The notes below the pieces were generated by a model that was not told the DNA's origin, did not search any database, and was given only the letters and a program-made list of their open reading frames with translations. A DNA stretch of 64,000 nt from Blumeriella jaapii. Taxonomy: Eukaryota; Ascomycota; Leotiomycetes; Helotiales; Drepanopezizaceae. Position numbers and translations under genes: made by a program. Below, in pieces: positions 45,240 through 56,850 of this stretch; within the stretch, counting starts at the first letter, position 1, and each line of letters starts with the position of its first letter. The stretch spans positions 62,001 through 126,000 of the forward strand of contig VWND01000008.1 in NCBI GenBank assembly GCA_009599575.1. The letters run 5' to 3'.

Positions 45240-45870
45240 TATTTTTCGAAATGCAATCGCTGCTAAAAAAAAAAACATCGCATAGCCAATTGTTTAAAAG
45301 TCGAATGTTATAAATGTAACAAAAAAAGATATATAGCTTTAAATTGCCCCGAAGCTAACAAATCTAAAAATTCGGAAAAGTTTCCGCTCGATTTTAATTT
45401 CGTTATTACTAATAAAATCGAGCGAAAAAAAAAAGCAAAAAAAAATAATTTCAATCGAAATTAAAAAAACCAAAAGCGAAACTCGTATAAAACGAGCTTT
45501 TATCGATTGCGGCGCGGAAAAAAACTGCGTAATTCAAACGTTATTAATTAAATATAAATAAAAACTAATTTAAAAACGTATTAATTTATTTACGATTAAA
45601 AAAAAAAAAATTATTTACGGCACGCATACGCAACTTATTCGCGCTATTAATAATTATAAAATAATTAAAAAAATACAAAACGATCTCGTGGCTTGCGATA
45701 TAAATATTCCAAAAGTTTTATTTATTTTAAGGTTTTTTTGGTTGCGAAATATCGATCCCGTTATAAACTTTCGAGCTAAATTGTAGCGATATTTAATCGA
45801 ACGCTTATAACTTAATTTTGTTATAATTAAACGTTTTAAAAAAAAATTCAAAAAAACGCAAGCGTTTTAT
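45240..45870 (+). pseudogene. A7 zinc knuckles and protease
   Basis: The knuckles at about 45249-45350 read CNRC*KKKHRIANC (pattern C-x2-C-x4-H-x4-C, one stop at a former Gln) and CYKCNKKRYIALNC (His to Tyr). The protease at about 45490-45545 reads RAFIDCGAEKNCVIQ, Asp kept. A linker with VACDINIPKVLFI-like residues follows to RT. Confidence 0.88.
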
Positions 45871-45879
45871 ATCGTTTTA

Positions 45880-46700
45880 AAAAAAACTATTAAAAAACAG
45901 CATTAATTACTTTTTAAATACAACGATTACGCCGACGTGTTTAACGATACCGCCGCGGTTACCTTAGCTTTTTACTATTTTATAAAGCATCGAATAAATC
46001 TCGCGGAAAAGAAAAACCCTTTTTAAAAACCAATTTATTTTTTATCGAAATTTAAACTTATCGAATTACGCGAATATTTCGATTCGAGCTTAAAAAAAAG
46101 TTGGATAAAAAGATTTATTAATTTTGCCGGCGCACCGATAATATTTATACCGAAAAAAGACGGAAGTTTACAATTATGCGTCGATTATAAGAATTTAAAC
46201 GTAGTTACGATTAAAAATCGAACTCTTTTACTTTTTATAAGCGAAACTTTAAATCGTTTAAAAAAAACTAAAATATTTATTAAGCTAGATTTTATTTAGG
46301 CGTATTATCGCTTTCGAAAAAAAAAAATAAATAAATGGAAAACTGCGTTTCGCATTCGTTACGGACATTTCGAATACTGCGTATTATTCTTCGGCTTTTC
46401 GAACGCATTAGCAATTTTCCAAGCGTATATTAATTAAGCTTTGGTCGGTTTAATAAATATTACGTATATAATTTACTTCGACGATATTTTAATATTTTCC
46501 GAAAATTCCGACGATTATATAAACGCGGTAAAAAAAGTTTTCGAAAAATTTCGTATTAACAAACTTTACGAAAATCTGAAAAAATATGCTTTCGATACGA
46601 ATACGGTTAAGTTTCTAGGCTTTATCGTTATTTTTACGGGAGTTAAAATAGACTTAGAAAAAATAAATAATATTCGGAAATAGCCCCTTTTTATTACGTG
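45880..46700 (+). pseudogene. A7 reverse transcriptase, YFDD kept
   Basis: The sequence reads ELREYFDSSLKKSWIKRFIN, GAPIIFIPKKDGSLQLCVDY, then FIKLDFI, a stop, [29 protein letters not shown], and the frame 46441-46683 with LINITYIIYFDDILIFSEN, then NLKKYAFDTNTVKFLGF. The catalytic box YFDD and the earlier K-L-D are unmutated. Four stops inactivate the gene. Confidence 0.9.
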
Positions 46701-47800
46701 GCGAAATATTTAAATATTTTTGGGTTTTACTAACTTTTACAAACGTTTTATCGAGAACTACGCTAAGCTTTGCCGATTTATTACAGATTTTTTAAAAGAA
46801 ATGCAACGAAAAAAAATGTCGGACCTTTTTCGTTTTTTATTCGAAGCGAAAATCGCTTTTTTATTTTTAAAAAAAAAGTTTTGCCGAGCATTAATTCTAC
46901 GCTATTTCGACCTTCGATTAAAAATTCAAATCGAAACAAACGCTTCGAAATTCGCTATAAACGAAATATTATTTTAATTATTCGGAAAAAATGCGAAAAC
47001 ACGTTGATATTCCATCGCGTATTATTCGAAAAAGCTTTTTTTTATAAAACAAAAATACGAAATCCACGACGCTGAGCTAATAACTATAATTTACGCTTTT
47101 AAATAATAAAACCAATATTTACGTAGCGTTTCCGACGTTATTATTATGCGTATAAATTATTATAATTTAAAATACTTTTTTACGAAAAAACGTTTAAACG
47201 GACGCTAAGCGAAATAAGCCGACGAGCTAGCTAAATACGATTTTGCAATCGAATATAAAACAAAAGTTTTTAATCCGGCGAATGGTTTTTTCCGCCGGCC
47301 AAATTTAAAAAAAAATTTAAAAAAAAATAACAAACAACTATTTACGCTGTATCGTAAGCTAAAATTAGCTTATTTAAGAAATTTTAAAATGTTTTTCGCA
47401 GTAAAAACACGCTTAAAATCGGAGCATAAACTATTTCGCGCCGATAAATATTCGAAGCTTTTATTAACGAAATCAAAAAATAAAAAGCAAGCGGGAAAAA
47501 GTCAAATAAAAAGCTTTTTCGCCGGATTGTTTTTTGCTAATATTACTAATTGCAAATAATATATATTATAAAGCGTAGCCGCTGTATTGCTACAATCCGA
47601 AACGGTTAATAACGAGTTAGCAAAACCGATTTATAAAATTATTTTTAAATTGCAAAAATTTGATTTTTTATATTATAAAAAACGTACGAATCGGCTTTGC
47701 AAAACAATCGAGCCGGATCCGAGAAATATTAGCGTATAAGCTAAAATAAATTATTACGTTACAAAAAACGTACGTATATTTCGAATAAAAGCGTTATTAA
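46701..47800 (+). pseudogene. A7 RNase H and linker
   Basis: The frame 46720-46977 reads FTNFYKRFIENYAKLCRFIT, then KIQIETNASKFAINEILF. The first RNase H Asp has become Asn. HDAELITIIYAFK lies near 47065 and DELAKYDFAIEYK near 47225. The end NPANGFFRRPN near 47275 has the last Asp changed to Asn. The linker to integrase (47330-47800) has a charged character and no motif. Confidence 0.85.
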
Positions 47801-48900
47801 AAGCGAAATATTAAAAATTAATTACGACGATCCGACCGCCGGCTATTAGAATTTTCGGCGAACGCTAAAACTGATCGAAAAAAAGTATTTCTGGCCTGGT
47901 TTACGAAGCGACGTAAAACGTTACGTTAATACGTATAAAAAATGCTAAAAAAGCAAACCTAGAAAACACCGATTTTATAGCGAATTAGCTTTTTTTTCGA
48001 TTTTTACGAAATTTTAAAAAAAAATAATTATAAATTTTATTACGAATTTATTTTTTAGCAAAAAACGAAATCGTATTTACGATTCGATATTCGTTATAAT
48101 AAACCGATATACGAAGCTGTCGAAATATATACCGATACAAAAAACGATTTCAGCCTTAGATTTAATTAAGATATTTATACAATACGTTTATAAAAATTTT
48201 AACTGCTTTCAAAAGATTATTATAAATAAAAGGTCAGTTTTTATTAATAAATTCTGGTTTTCAGTAATATTTCATTTATAAATACGACGTCGATTAAATA
48301 CCGCTTTTTATTTTTAAACAAATGGCCAAACGAAATATCAAAATCAAATTTTAAAATTTTATTTTCGCACGTATTGCGATTATCGACAAAACGATTAAAC
48401 TACGAAGCTTGCTTTAGCCGAATTTACGTATAATAATTCGATATACGCTTTTACGAATTTTATTTTCTTTCGCATATTATACGGCTTTTATCCAGAACTT
48501 GGCAGCAACGTCGAAAGCGACGTCGTAAATAAAAAAATACCGTCAGCGGAAAAACGAATTAAAATATTGCAAAAAAAAAAAAAATTATTTAATAAAAAGC
48601 TAAAAAAAGCTAACGCGAATTATAAAAAGTTTTACGACGCTAAATACAAAAAGACTAGATTTTAAATAAGCGACAAAATATTATTATCGATTAAAAATTT
48701 TCGACAGCTGCGATTTTTTCGAAAGCTTTTAAATAAATATTTAAAGCTTTTTAAAATCAAGCGAATTATATACGAACACGGCCAAGTTTATTAATTCGAG
48801 CTTTTTTTTTAATATCGTATTCACGATACTTTTTACGTTTTCTTACTAAAACCTTAGCAAGGTCGGAACGACACCGAGCCGAAAAATAATATAATAAAAT
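47801..48900 (+). pseudogene. A7 integrase, RIP-degraded
   Basis: The zinc region reads NYDDPTAGY..FRRTLKLI, then KKYFWPGLRSDVKRYVNTYK, then KC; both His are Tyr and one Cys is Tyr. In the core the first motif is IINFITNLFF near 48010 (Asp to Asn) and the second IIINKRSVFISKFW near 48220 (Asp to Asn). TNGQTKYQN near 48325 has Glu changed to Lys. The C-terminal part ILLSIKNFRQLRFFRKLLNK follows. All three catalytic acids are gone. Confidence 0.85.
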
Positions 48901-49061
48901 TTCAAAAACCCGAAAAATACGAAATTAAATTAATATAAACTTATAAAAATACAAAAAAGGGCCGATATTATTTAGTATAATAAAAAAGTTATTTATTAAG
49001 CGAAAATTCGTAAAAGCCAGAAAATTATTTTACGAACGCAAAAAAAATTGTAAAAAAATAT
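48901..49061 (+). pseudogene. A7 chromodomain, split by B
   Basis: The frame reads PEKYEIKLI*TYKNTKKGRY, then YLV**KSYLLSENS*KPENY and FTNAKKIVKKY. B is inserted right after KKY, at atat; the continuation (LKNTINNSNGAITNARRKS) starts at 60376. Confidence 0.85.
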
Positions 49062-49329
49062 TGTAAAACGGTAATACCTTGTATTAATAGGAGTTGGTAG
49101 TTTTAGCTATAGTCGAGGCATGGACCTTTTCGAGACCCCCCTGCCACTGACTACCTTTAACAGGTATAAAAGCAAAGCACCCCCTTAAATAGTACCATAA
49201 GCACGCAGTCCAATTTATACTTTCACTTATTTTTTTTTTCCTTTTTTTAATCTTTTTTAAAGATTCCCTAGATTATCTTACCCACCGATATATAGCCGTA
49301 TTAATTTGGTTTTTCTATCTATTTTTATA
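49062..49329 (+). repeat. 5' LTR of B
   Basis: This 268-bp LTR has a clean outer part (cctgccactgactacc) and a RIPed inner end (ctatttttata). A ggtataaaagc box near 49160 is a likely promoter element. Confidence 0.93.
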
Positions 49330-50099
49330 TTTAATAACTTACGCAAAAATTCAAACTTCGGTGTTTCGTTTTTATACATTCGCCGATGCATTTCTTAAAT
49401 TCATAATTAAAATCGATTTCGATATTTCGCTACTACGGCTTAAAAGACCTTTTATATAATATTATTCGCAGCTATATTATATAAAAGATTTTTAATAGCT
49501 TTTTTTATTTTGCGTATAATTATTAAATTACAAAAGTGCAATATATTTCAAAAACGTCTGAAATTACGGTCAGGCAATTTTGAACCGTGCGAAATTCAAA
49601 GTTCGAAAATCGCTTTTTTGTTTAAAAATAACAAATCGAATATTGGTTCGTACGCTTCGACCGCTGCGCTCGGCCTTTTTAAATTAAATCTCTTTTGGTC
49701 AAACGCCTGGCGAAAACTCAATTTTTTAATTTTACGTTTTATAATTATAACAATTACAATTTGCGGCTTTTTATTAAAAGTAGTAAAAAAATGACTGTAC
49801 GTATATTAGCCTGAGCTACGGAATATCGAAACCGTAAATTATATAATAATATCATATTAATTTAATTAATTTACTAAAAAATAAATTTTTTAATATACTA
49901 CCCAAATATTTGGACGCAATTTTATTTTATTTAATTTTTTCAAAAAATACAAAAACTTTTTTAATAGCTCCTCTATTAAAAACGATTTTTTTTACGCTAA
50001 AAACTTTTAACCTGCAATTTTAAAAAACATTTATTTATTTAATTCAAACCCTACCAATACTTTTATTAATATTATAAACAACGACGCTTTTCGTTTTTT
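49330..50099 (+). other. B 5' leader
   Basis: These 770 bases lie between LTR and gag. The open frame 49510-49794 (94 codons) has no recognisable motif and may be chance. I see no primer-binding site that begins with TGG next to the LTR, possibly because of RIP. Confidence 0.5.
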
Positions 50100-51375
50100 A
50101 TGCGAGGCCGCATACCCCTTCCTGGCTCCTCTGATGCACCTTTATTTAATAGCGCCAACGTTACCGATTTTATCGAAAAATATAAAAAAACCTGTAAGAA
50201 TTTCGGAGTTTTTAAAACTAAAATGTTCGATAAATTCTTTCGCTATTATAATCTAATTATCAAAAATATTATTAAATTAATAAATAAATAAAAAACTATT
50301 AGAATTCGAAACTAGCGTAAGTTAATTAAAGCTTCAAAATCGGAATTCCGAAACCACGATCGCTAGCAAATTCGCGATACTATTGCTTTTTTTAAACAGT
50401 TTATTATAACGACCCGCCAAGCCAAAAAACTTAAAGTTTATTATCGTATTTATATTAAAGTTTTTAACGTTTTCGTTAACAAGAAGGTTTTAAGCGAAAT
50501 TAAGCAAAAAAGATTATTTTTACTTAGCCTTTTAACCAGTATTCGCAATAAAACCATTAAGCATTTTAAGATTAATAAACAAAATCCTGAAACCTTCGAT
50601 TAGTATTTCAAATTTATAAAGTTCGTTTTTAAGCAAAACCAAAGCGAACGTACTATTAAAGCTATAAACCAAAAAATCTCTTTTTCCCATTTACAAAAAA
50701 AACGTAAAAGCTTTAGTGCAAAAACATGCCCAGCTATTAAAAATTACCGAAATCGCTAAAAAACAACTAGTTATTATATTATTTAATCGTTCTGCAAAAT
50801 TTATTAGTTTAGAAAAACTTAATAAAAATATCGAAACTTTCGTATTAAAATTTACCGATATTAAAATTCAAAAGTTTTAAAGCAAAATCGAAGATTTTAT
50901 ACAGCAGTAAAAAAAACTTTTTTACGTTAACTCGGATAATCAAAACGATTAAAATAACTTTTATAATAATTACTTTTTTCAAAATGCGCGAAGCGATTAA
51001 CTTCGCCAGGCCATCGTAAAAGTAATAGCTGCCTAATAGCAATTTTTCCGTGCTAACGATCAGAATCAGCGAAATATTAACTATAATAACGATTATTAAA
51101 AGAAAAAAAAAAACCAACGCGAAAACCAAAATCGCGGCTACTAAAGTAATAAAAGTAATTATCAAAACAGATCTTATAGCCTTAAATATAAATTTTGTAA
51201 CAACAGAAAAATTTACTGCGAAAAATCCTATATTCGTTTTAAATGCAAAGTATTTAATTTTTATATAAATAATAATATCTGCTATATTAATAAATACGAA
51301 GCGATTTGCTTCGGACCGACGGAAGCAGAAATAAGCCTTTTTAACAAAGCTGAAAATCAAAGCTGATTAAATACT
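50100..51375 (+). pseudogene. B gag
   Basis: The start frame 50100-50291 reads PLPGSSDAPLFNSANVTDFI, then EKYKKTCKNFGVF, the N-terminus typical of many fungal gypsy Gag proteins. After frame breaks by stops it continues KKLKVYYRIYIKVFNVFVNK, then IKFVFKQNQSERTIKAI. A Cys-containing segment (FCNNRKIYCEK) near 51195-51230 and a final CYINKYEAICFGPTEAEI may be remains of a zinc-binding part. 51376-52100 is a degraded gag-protease linker. Confidence 0.72.
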
Positions 51376-52100
51376 ATTCGCTTAAAAATAAAAAATACGA
51401 AATAAAACGACTATTTAAAAAACAAAAAAAATGCAAAAACGATTTTTATTAATAAAAAAGAAAATATCCCAAAAGGCGTATTAATTAAAAAGAAAACCCT
51501 TATTCCAAGCGTAAATAAAATTTAAATATATAAATAAAAAACAAATACGCATATTGCTAATGCAATTATCGCATTTGCAAATATTATAATTGTATAATTA
51601 AGCCAGCGAATTATAAAAAAGCAAAATGCTTCTGTCCTATTCGCCAAATCAACTGGTATGAAAAAAAACGTTAGAATCGAAAAGAAAAAAGATTTTAAAA
51701 TTCGAAACGAAACCGATAAAACCATTAGAAAAACATTTATAATAAAAAAAATTAACGACGATATAAAAGATATCGATACCGATACTCCGGTTTAAATTAT
51801 TTAGAAAATACCAGCTTTTAAACGCTTATTATTAATGCGAAGCGAAAAATAGATCGATAAATACATCAGCCTCGAAGCCGTCGACGAAGCTATTAAAAAA
51901 ATTATAAAACAAAAAATTAAATTAAAATTCAACGATTTATTTAATATAAAAAAGAAATTCGACAAAATTATTAATAAACAAATTCTTGTATTAAAAAAAA
52001 ACGAAAAAGTTAAAATCATTCGAAGAATAAACGATTTTAAATTAAAAAAAAACCAGAAAAAAATTTGCAATACCGCAATTAATTTAACCGATAAAAAAAA

Positions 52101-52490
52101 ATCCTCGGAAAAAATCAGCCTTTTGGCTTTTGCTATAAAAACCCAAAAGTCAAAACGACGAAACTGCCTCTACACGGCTATAAAAGTACTAAAAATAAAA
52201 ATCATGCTTAAAAAAAGTACGACCGCCCTCGCTTTATTTAATAATAAAGCCGAAATCAATTGCATAAACCAGGAAACAGCCGAAGCTAATAATATTCCGA
52301 ATATCACCGACAAACGAATAATTTATATTACCGTTAATAAAAATACGATTAAATTTAATAAAATTATACGAAATATCGAAATCGACGTTAAAAATATTAT
52401 TACTTATAAAAACTTTTTAATAATAAAAGAATACTTTTATTTTATTATTTTTAAAATGCTTTGAATTTTGAAAAGTTTCGTCAGCTTTAA
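52101..52490 (+). pseudogene. B protease, catalytic Asp lost
   Basis: The frame 52123-52464 reads TTALALFNNKAEINCINQET, then AEANNIPN and ITYKNFLI. The retropepsin loop A-L-x-D-x-G-A-E-x-N has become A-L-F-N-N-K-A-E-I-N: Asp to Asn and Gly to Lys, both G-to-A on the coding strand. The fold downstream is well preserved as one open frame. 52490-53100 is the linker to RT. Confidence 0.8.
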
Positions 52491-53100
52491 ATACACCGAA
52501 AACGGCCAAATAAAAGCCTTTTTCTGAAATTAAAACCGATTTTTTTAAAATCAAATTATTATCGCCGGCGATAAAGTTTTTCTAATCGACGTTTTATTAA
52601 AAAACGAATAGCCGGCTCTAGTTTTAAAACAAACGCTAAGCTATAACAAAACCTGAAAAATACTTAATTAAAAGCATTTACGTCGCCAATCGAAATAGCA
52701 TCGCGAATAAAATTAGCTAATATTAATATTTTTAATTATTAATTCGGAAATAAAAATTCCGAAGATTTCGTTTTCGTATTAAACAAGCCCGACCCGTATA
52801 CTCTACCCCTTTGTGTTAATATTAGCACCTTTTACAAGCGCAAAGCTAATAAAATACAATTCGTAAATCTTAGCAAATTCGGTAAAAATATTTCCGAAAA
52901 AATAAACGATTAATTTAAAAAAAATAAAATAATAAAACTATTTTAATTAATTATTAGCGAATTCGAAAGATTTATCACCGGCCGACTTTCCAACTTATCA
53001 TTTAGCAGCCGATTTACAAAAAAACAATTTAATAATTTAGCAATCGGAACCTAATTTCTGTTAAAAAAAAAAAAAATTTTATACAAAATCTTACGCAACC

Positions 53101-54560
53101 GAAAAAAAGCTATAGCTTTCGATTTCACCGAAATAAGCCAATTCAGCTTTGACGTTACGCTTTATATCGATATCAAAACCGTGTTTTACAAAACCTAGCA
53201 AAAAAAAACTTTTTTAATTTTTAAAACCTTTTAAAATAAAATAATCGAAATGCTAAAAAAACGAATTAAACAAAAGATTTTCGAATTTTGCCACGGCTTA
53301 TATAAAAATAAATAGTTTATCGTTGCGAAAAAAAAAAAAAGCATTTACAAATTTATTATCGCAATCGTCGAAATAAACAAAATAATAATACAAAACGCTA
53401 ACGTGCTATTTAACGTCGATTAATTTTCGAACGAATTCGCAAAATTAACAATCGCTTTTTTTTTCGATCTGTTTTCCGGCTACGATTATTTGATATTTAA
53501 TTTACGATTTCGAAATATAACGGCAATTTAAATACTAATCGGTTTGCTGCGTATAACGAAAGTATTTATAAAAGCTATTAATTCAGTCGTTTAATTCGTA
53601 AAAATCGTATACAAAATCCTTATAATTTGCATTTTTAATATTGCTTTTTTTTACGTTAACGACGTCGGAATAAAAAACCCTAAATCATATTATAATAATA
53701 AAAAAATCCTTTTTAAAATTCGACGTTATATAATAAAATATATTTAAAATATCGATAAAATTATAGTCTGCTTCGAAAAAGCTAAAGCTATTATTAGCCC
53801 CCGATTAAAATTTTGCATATCCGAAATAAATATCGTTGGTTATATAACTAATAGCGCTAGCCGCCACTTTTAACGAAAGAAAATTAAAAAAATCTGCAAA
53901 TAAAAAAAGTGTAAAAATATTACCGAAGCCAAAGCTTTTATTAACGTTGTAATTTACTATCGCAATTAAATCAAAAACTTTTCTTAGAAAGCTGTATTTA
54001 TTTACGCTATAATAAAAAAAAAAATCGATTTCGTTTAAAAAAAAAAGCAAAGCAAAATTATAAAAATTTTTAAAAACGACTTTTTATCGGCCTTATTATT
54101 TGTGCGGATCGATTACAGCCCTGACGCAAAAAAAATTATTTTAATTGTCGACGCTAATATTTTCGGTTAAAAAGCTATATTACAATAAATCGATAAAAAC
54201 AAAAAACGGTATTTTTCACGATTCGAAAGCGGCTTATAATTTTTCGCGAAAGCATGCTACGATGCTATTAAACGAAAATATCGAAGCGCTTTTAAAATAA
54301 TAAAAAAAATAAAAAGCGAATTGTACGGCGTATATTTTATTTTGAAAACAAACGCAAAAATCTTTATCGATCAATTGAATAAAAAAGCCAATAATTTATT
54401 AAAAGCGCTCGTTATTAATTAAATAGCTTAAATGCGATTTATAAACTTCGAAATTAAATATATTAAAAAAACAACTAATATAACGGCAAACGGCTTTTTC
54501 AGAAAAAAACGCTTTTATTCGTTTAACTTCGCTAAACAAAACGAATAAAATATCGACGAG
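53101..54560 (+). pseudogene. B reverse transcriptase and RNase H
   Basis: The RT reads AIAFDFTEISQFSFDVTLYI near 53115, then IYKFIIAIVEINK, FFFDLFSGYDYLIFNLRFRN, ILIGLLRITKVF and the active-site region FYVNDVGIKNP near 53650. The usual second D-D pair is ND. IVGYITNSASRHF is near 53835. RNase H reads ILIVDANIFG near 54145, KRYFSRFESGL near 54215, ELYGVYFILKTNAKIFIDQL near 54315 and ITANGFFRKKR near 54480. It is only distantly similar to A, C and D. Confidence 0.8.
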
Positions 54561-56100
54561 TAAATCGCTGACGAAATCGGCTGCTTCGCTATTTGCGCTT
54601 TGGATTTTATAAAACCAAAACTATTCGCGTTGCTATTTCGATTAATACCGCGAATAAAAAACACCGATTTTCGGGCCGAAAAAGTATTCGCGTTATTATT
54701 TCGGCTAGCACCGCGAATAAATTTAATTGAAAACAATCGAAATAAGCCGATTAACGACGAAAATAAACTTTTAATCGATAATTATAAAACCGAAGATTTT
54801 TATTTAATCGCATATTATTTAATTATTTTATTCAAATTATTTAGCGTGCTAAATTATTAATTTAAATTATTTAAAAACCAAGCTTTTAATTATATTTTAG
54901 CCGATAAAAAGCTGTACAAAATAAAAAACAATATATATTAAAAACGCTTAGTAATAAATAATAAAGCCGATAAGTTTTAAATTATAAAAAAAGTCTACGA
55001 AAAAGTATTTTATCGAAAAGCTAAAGCTATTTATTACCGAATCAAAAACGATTTTTAATAAAAAAAATGCTTCGAAAATTGCAAAGCTTTCGTTAAAAGC
55101 TGCATTTTTTATTAAAAACGAAAGCCTGGCCGAAAAAAAAACTTATTATATCCGACGTAATTTTTTGAAATCTAAAAAAAAGTTAATTTCGACGTTATAC
55201 GCGTACCGATTACCGACCGCGAATATACGTGTTTCGTATTCGCTATCGACGATTTGTTTAAATAGTTTGAAAAGCGACTTTTCCGAAACGCTATTTCCGA
55301 AGCTATAGCGACTTTTCTTTAGAAAAACGTTGTATATCGATACGATTTGTTTAATAAATTAAACGTCGATAATAAATCCGAAAACAAAAGCGTTATCGAG
55401 ACTTTTATAAAAAAATACGGTATCTAGCGTATTTAAATTTCAGCTTATAATTCGAAAAGCAACGGATCCGTTAAACGAAATTACAAAAATATTTTCGACG
55501 GCCTTTTAAAAGCTATTCGAAAAAGCTATAAGCGTTAATCGCGGAAATTCTCGGAAATGCTTTTTGCTATGCGTATATGCATATACGCTTTTATTAAAAT
55601 AATTTTATTTTTCATTTAATACGGCAAAAACGCTCGATTGCTTTTGAAAACAAAATAACTTGTATAAAAGCTTTATAACGTGATTAAAATAAAAACGAAA
55701 ACAAACCTGTTAGCAATAAAATTTAAATAATTAAATTACCGCGATATAAATATAAAAAAGATAATTTTAAAAAAAAAAAAATATAAAAAAGCAGCTAAAA
55801 AAATTTAAAATAAAATTAAGATTTTAAAAAAAACGCTAATTAAAAAAAAGATCTGGTTTTAATTTACGACGTTCAGCGCGCTATTAACAAATCGGCCGAT
55901 ACTAAACTTAATTATAAATGGCTCGGACCTTACGAAATATGCGAAGCCGAATTAAATAAAAGCTATTATAAACTTACGGAATTCGATAAAACGAAACTGA
56001 AAAAAACGTTCGCCGCCAATCGATTAAAACGATTTTATAAAAAAAACCAGCAAATCTATCCCTTAGATTCTGATTTAAACAGCGATTTTAACGATCCCAG
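54561..56100 (+). pseudogene. B integrase
   Basis: A zinc-type segment (KCFENCKAFVKSC near 55065-55100) is followed by the core: NFDVIRVPITDREYTCFVFA near 55190, IDDLFK, then RYDLFNKLNVDNKSENKSVI near 55340 (Gly to Asn/Lys after the second Asp), then YGI and SAYNSKSNGSVKRNYKNIFD near 55440 with Glu replaced by Lys. The C-terminal part ends near 56100. No chromodomain is visible. Confidence 0.78.
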
Positions 56101-56850
56101 CAATTCCGACGACGGCTCCGATTAGAACGACTATATTTCTGAAAAAGAAAAAACCTCTGGAAAAGTTTAAAAACAACCGAACGATAACCCAACGGCTGAA
56201 AACACAATTTAAATCGTAATTCCACCTATAATCGAAAAGAAAAAAAATGCTTATAAAATTGTTTATTAACTGTTTTACTGCTTTTGTTATTTATTATTTT
56301 TCTTTTTATTATATATTATTTTATTATTTTTGTTTTGCTTTGCTTATATACAATTTAATCATTTTGTTTTATATATATTATTTATTTTTAAAACCTTTTT
56401 TTATATTATTTAAAATACTTATTATACTTTTTTTTGTTTAATTATACTTTTGTTTATCAGAACAAAAGTTTTGTATATATTTAAGCCGTATATTTAATAT
56501 ATTTATATTATTCGTATATTTTACGAAAATTATTTTTTATGTATTTTATTATTTGCTATTTTTTATATTATTTACTTTTTTCGTTATTTTGAACGAATGC
56601 CTGCCTAAACAATTATAATTTATTAAAAAAACAGTATGCGGATTTCCGCGATTTTTAAATACAAATATTTTATAATTTCCGTATTTTTTCTTAATTATTT
56701 TTTAATAAATACAATACATTTTTTTAATTAACAAACCTATCGATATTATATCGTTTCTTAAATAAAGCGTTGCTAAACTTAGCAAACTTATTTTTAATTT
56801 ATTTTGGAACGGAATTATTATACGCAATTTCTTCGAATTTAAGCAAATAT
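56100..56850 (+). other. B: AT-rich stretch after integrase
   Basis: Very T-rich sequence. The hydrophobic frame 56247-56441 looks like a by-product of T-richness. I see no gene. Confidence 0.5.

Noticed and set aside
51050..51360. Opposed frames in B gag on both strands (72 and 171 codons)
   Set aside because: The minus-strand frame is hydrophobic and the plus-strand one Lys/Ile-rich, as expected from RIPed A-rich coding DNA; gag on the plus strand explains the region.
56247..56441. Hydrophobic 64-codon frame, possible membrane protein
   Set aside because: It is formed by very T-rich sequence, where Phe, Leu, Ile and Tyr codons are unavoidable; no homologous frame or context supports a gene.
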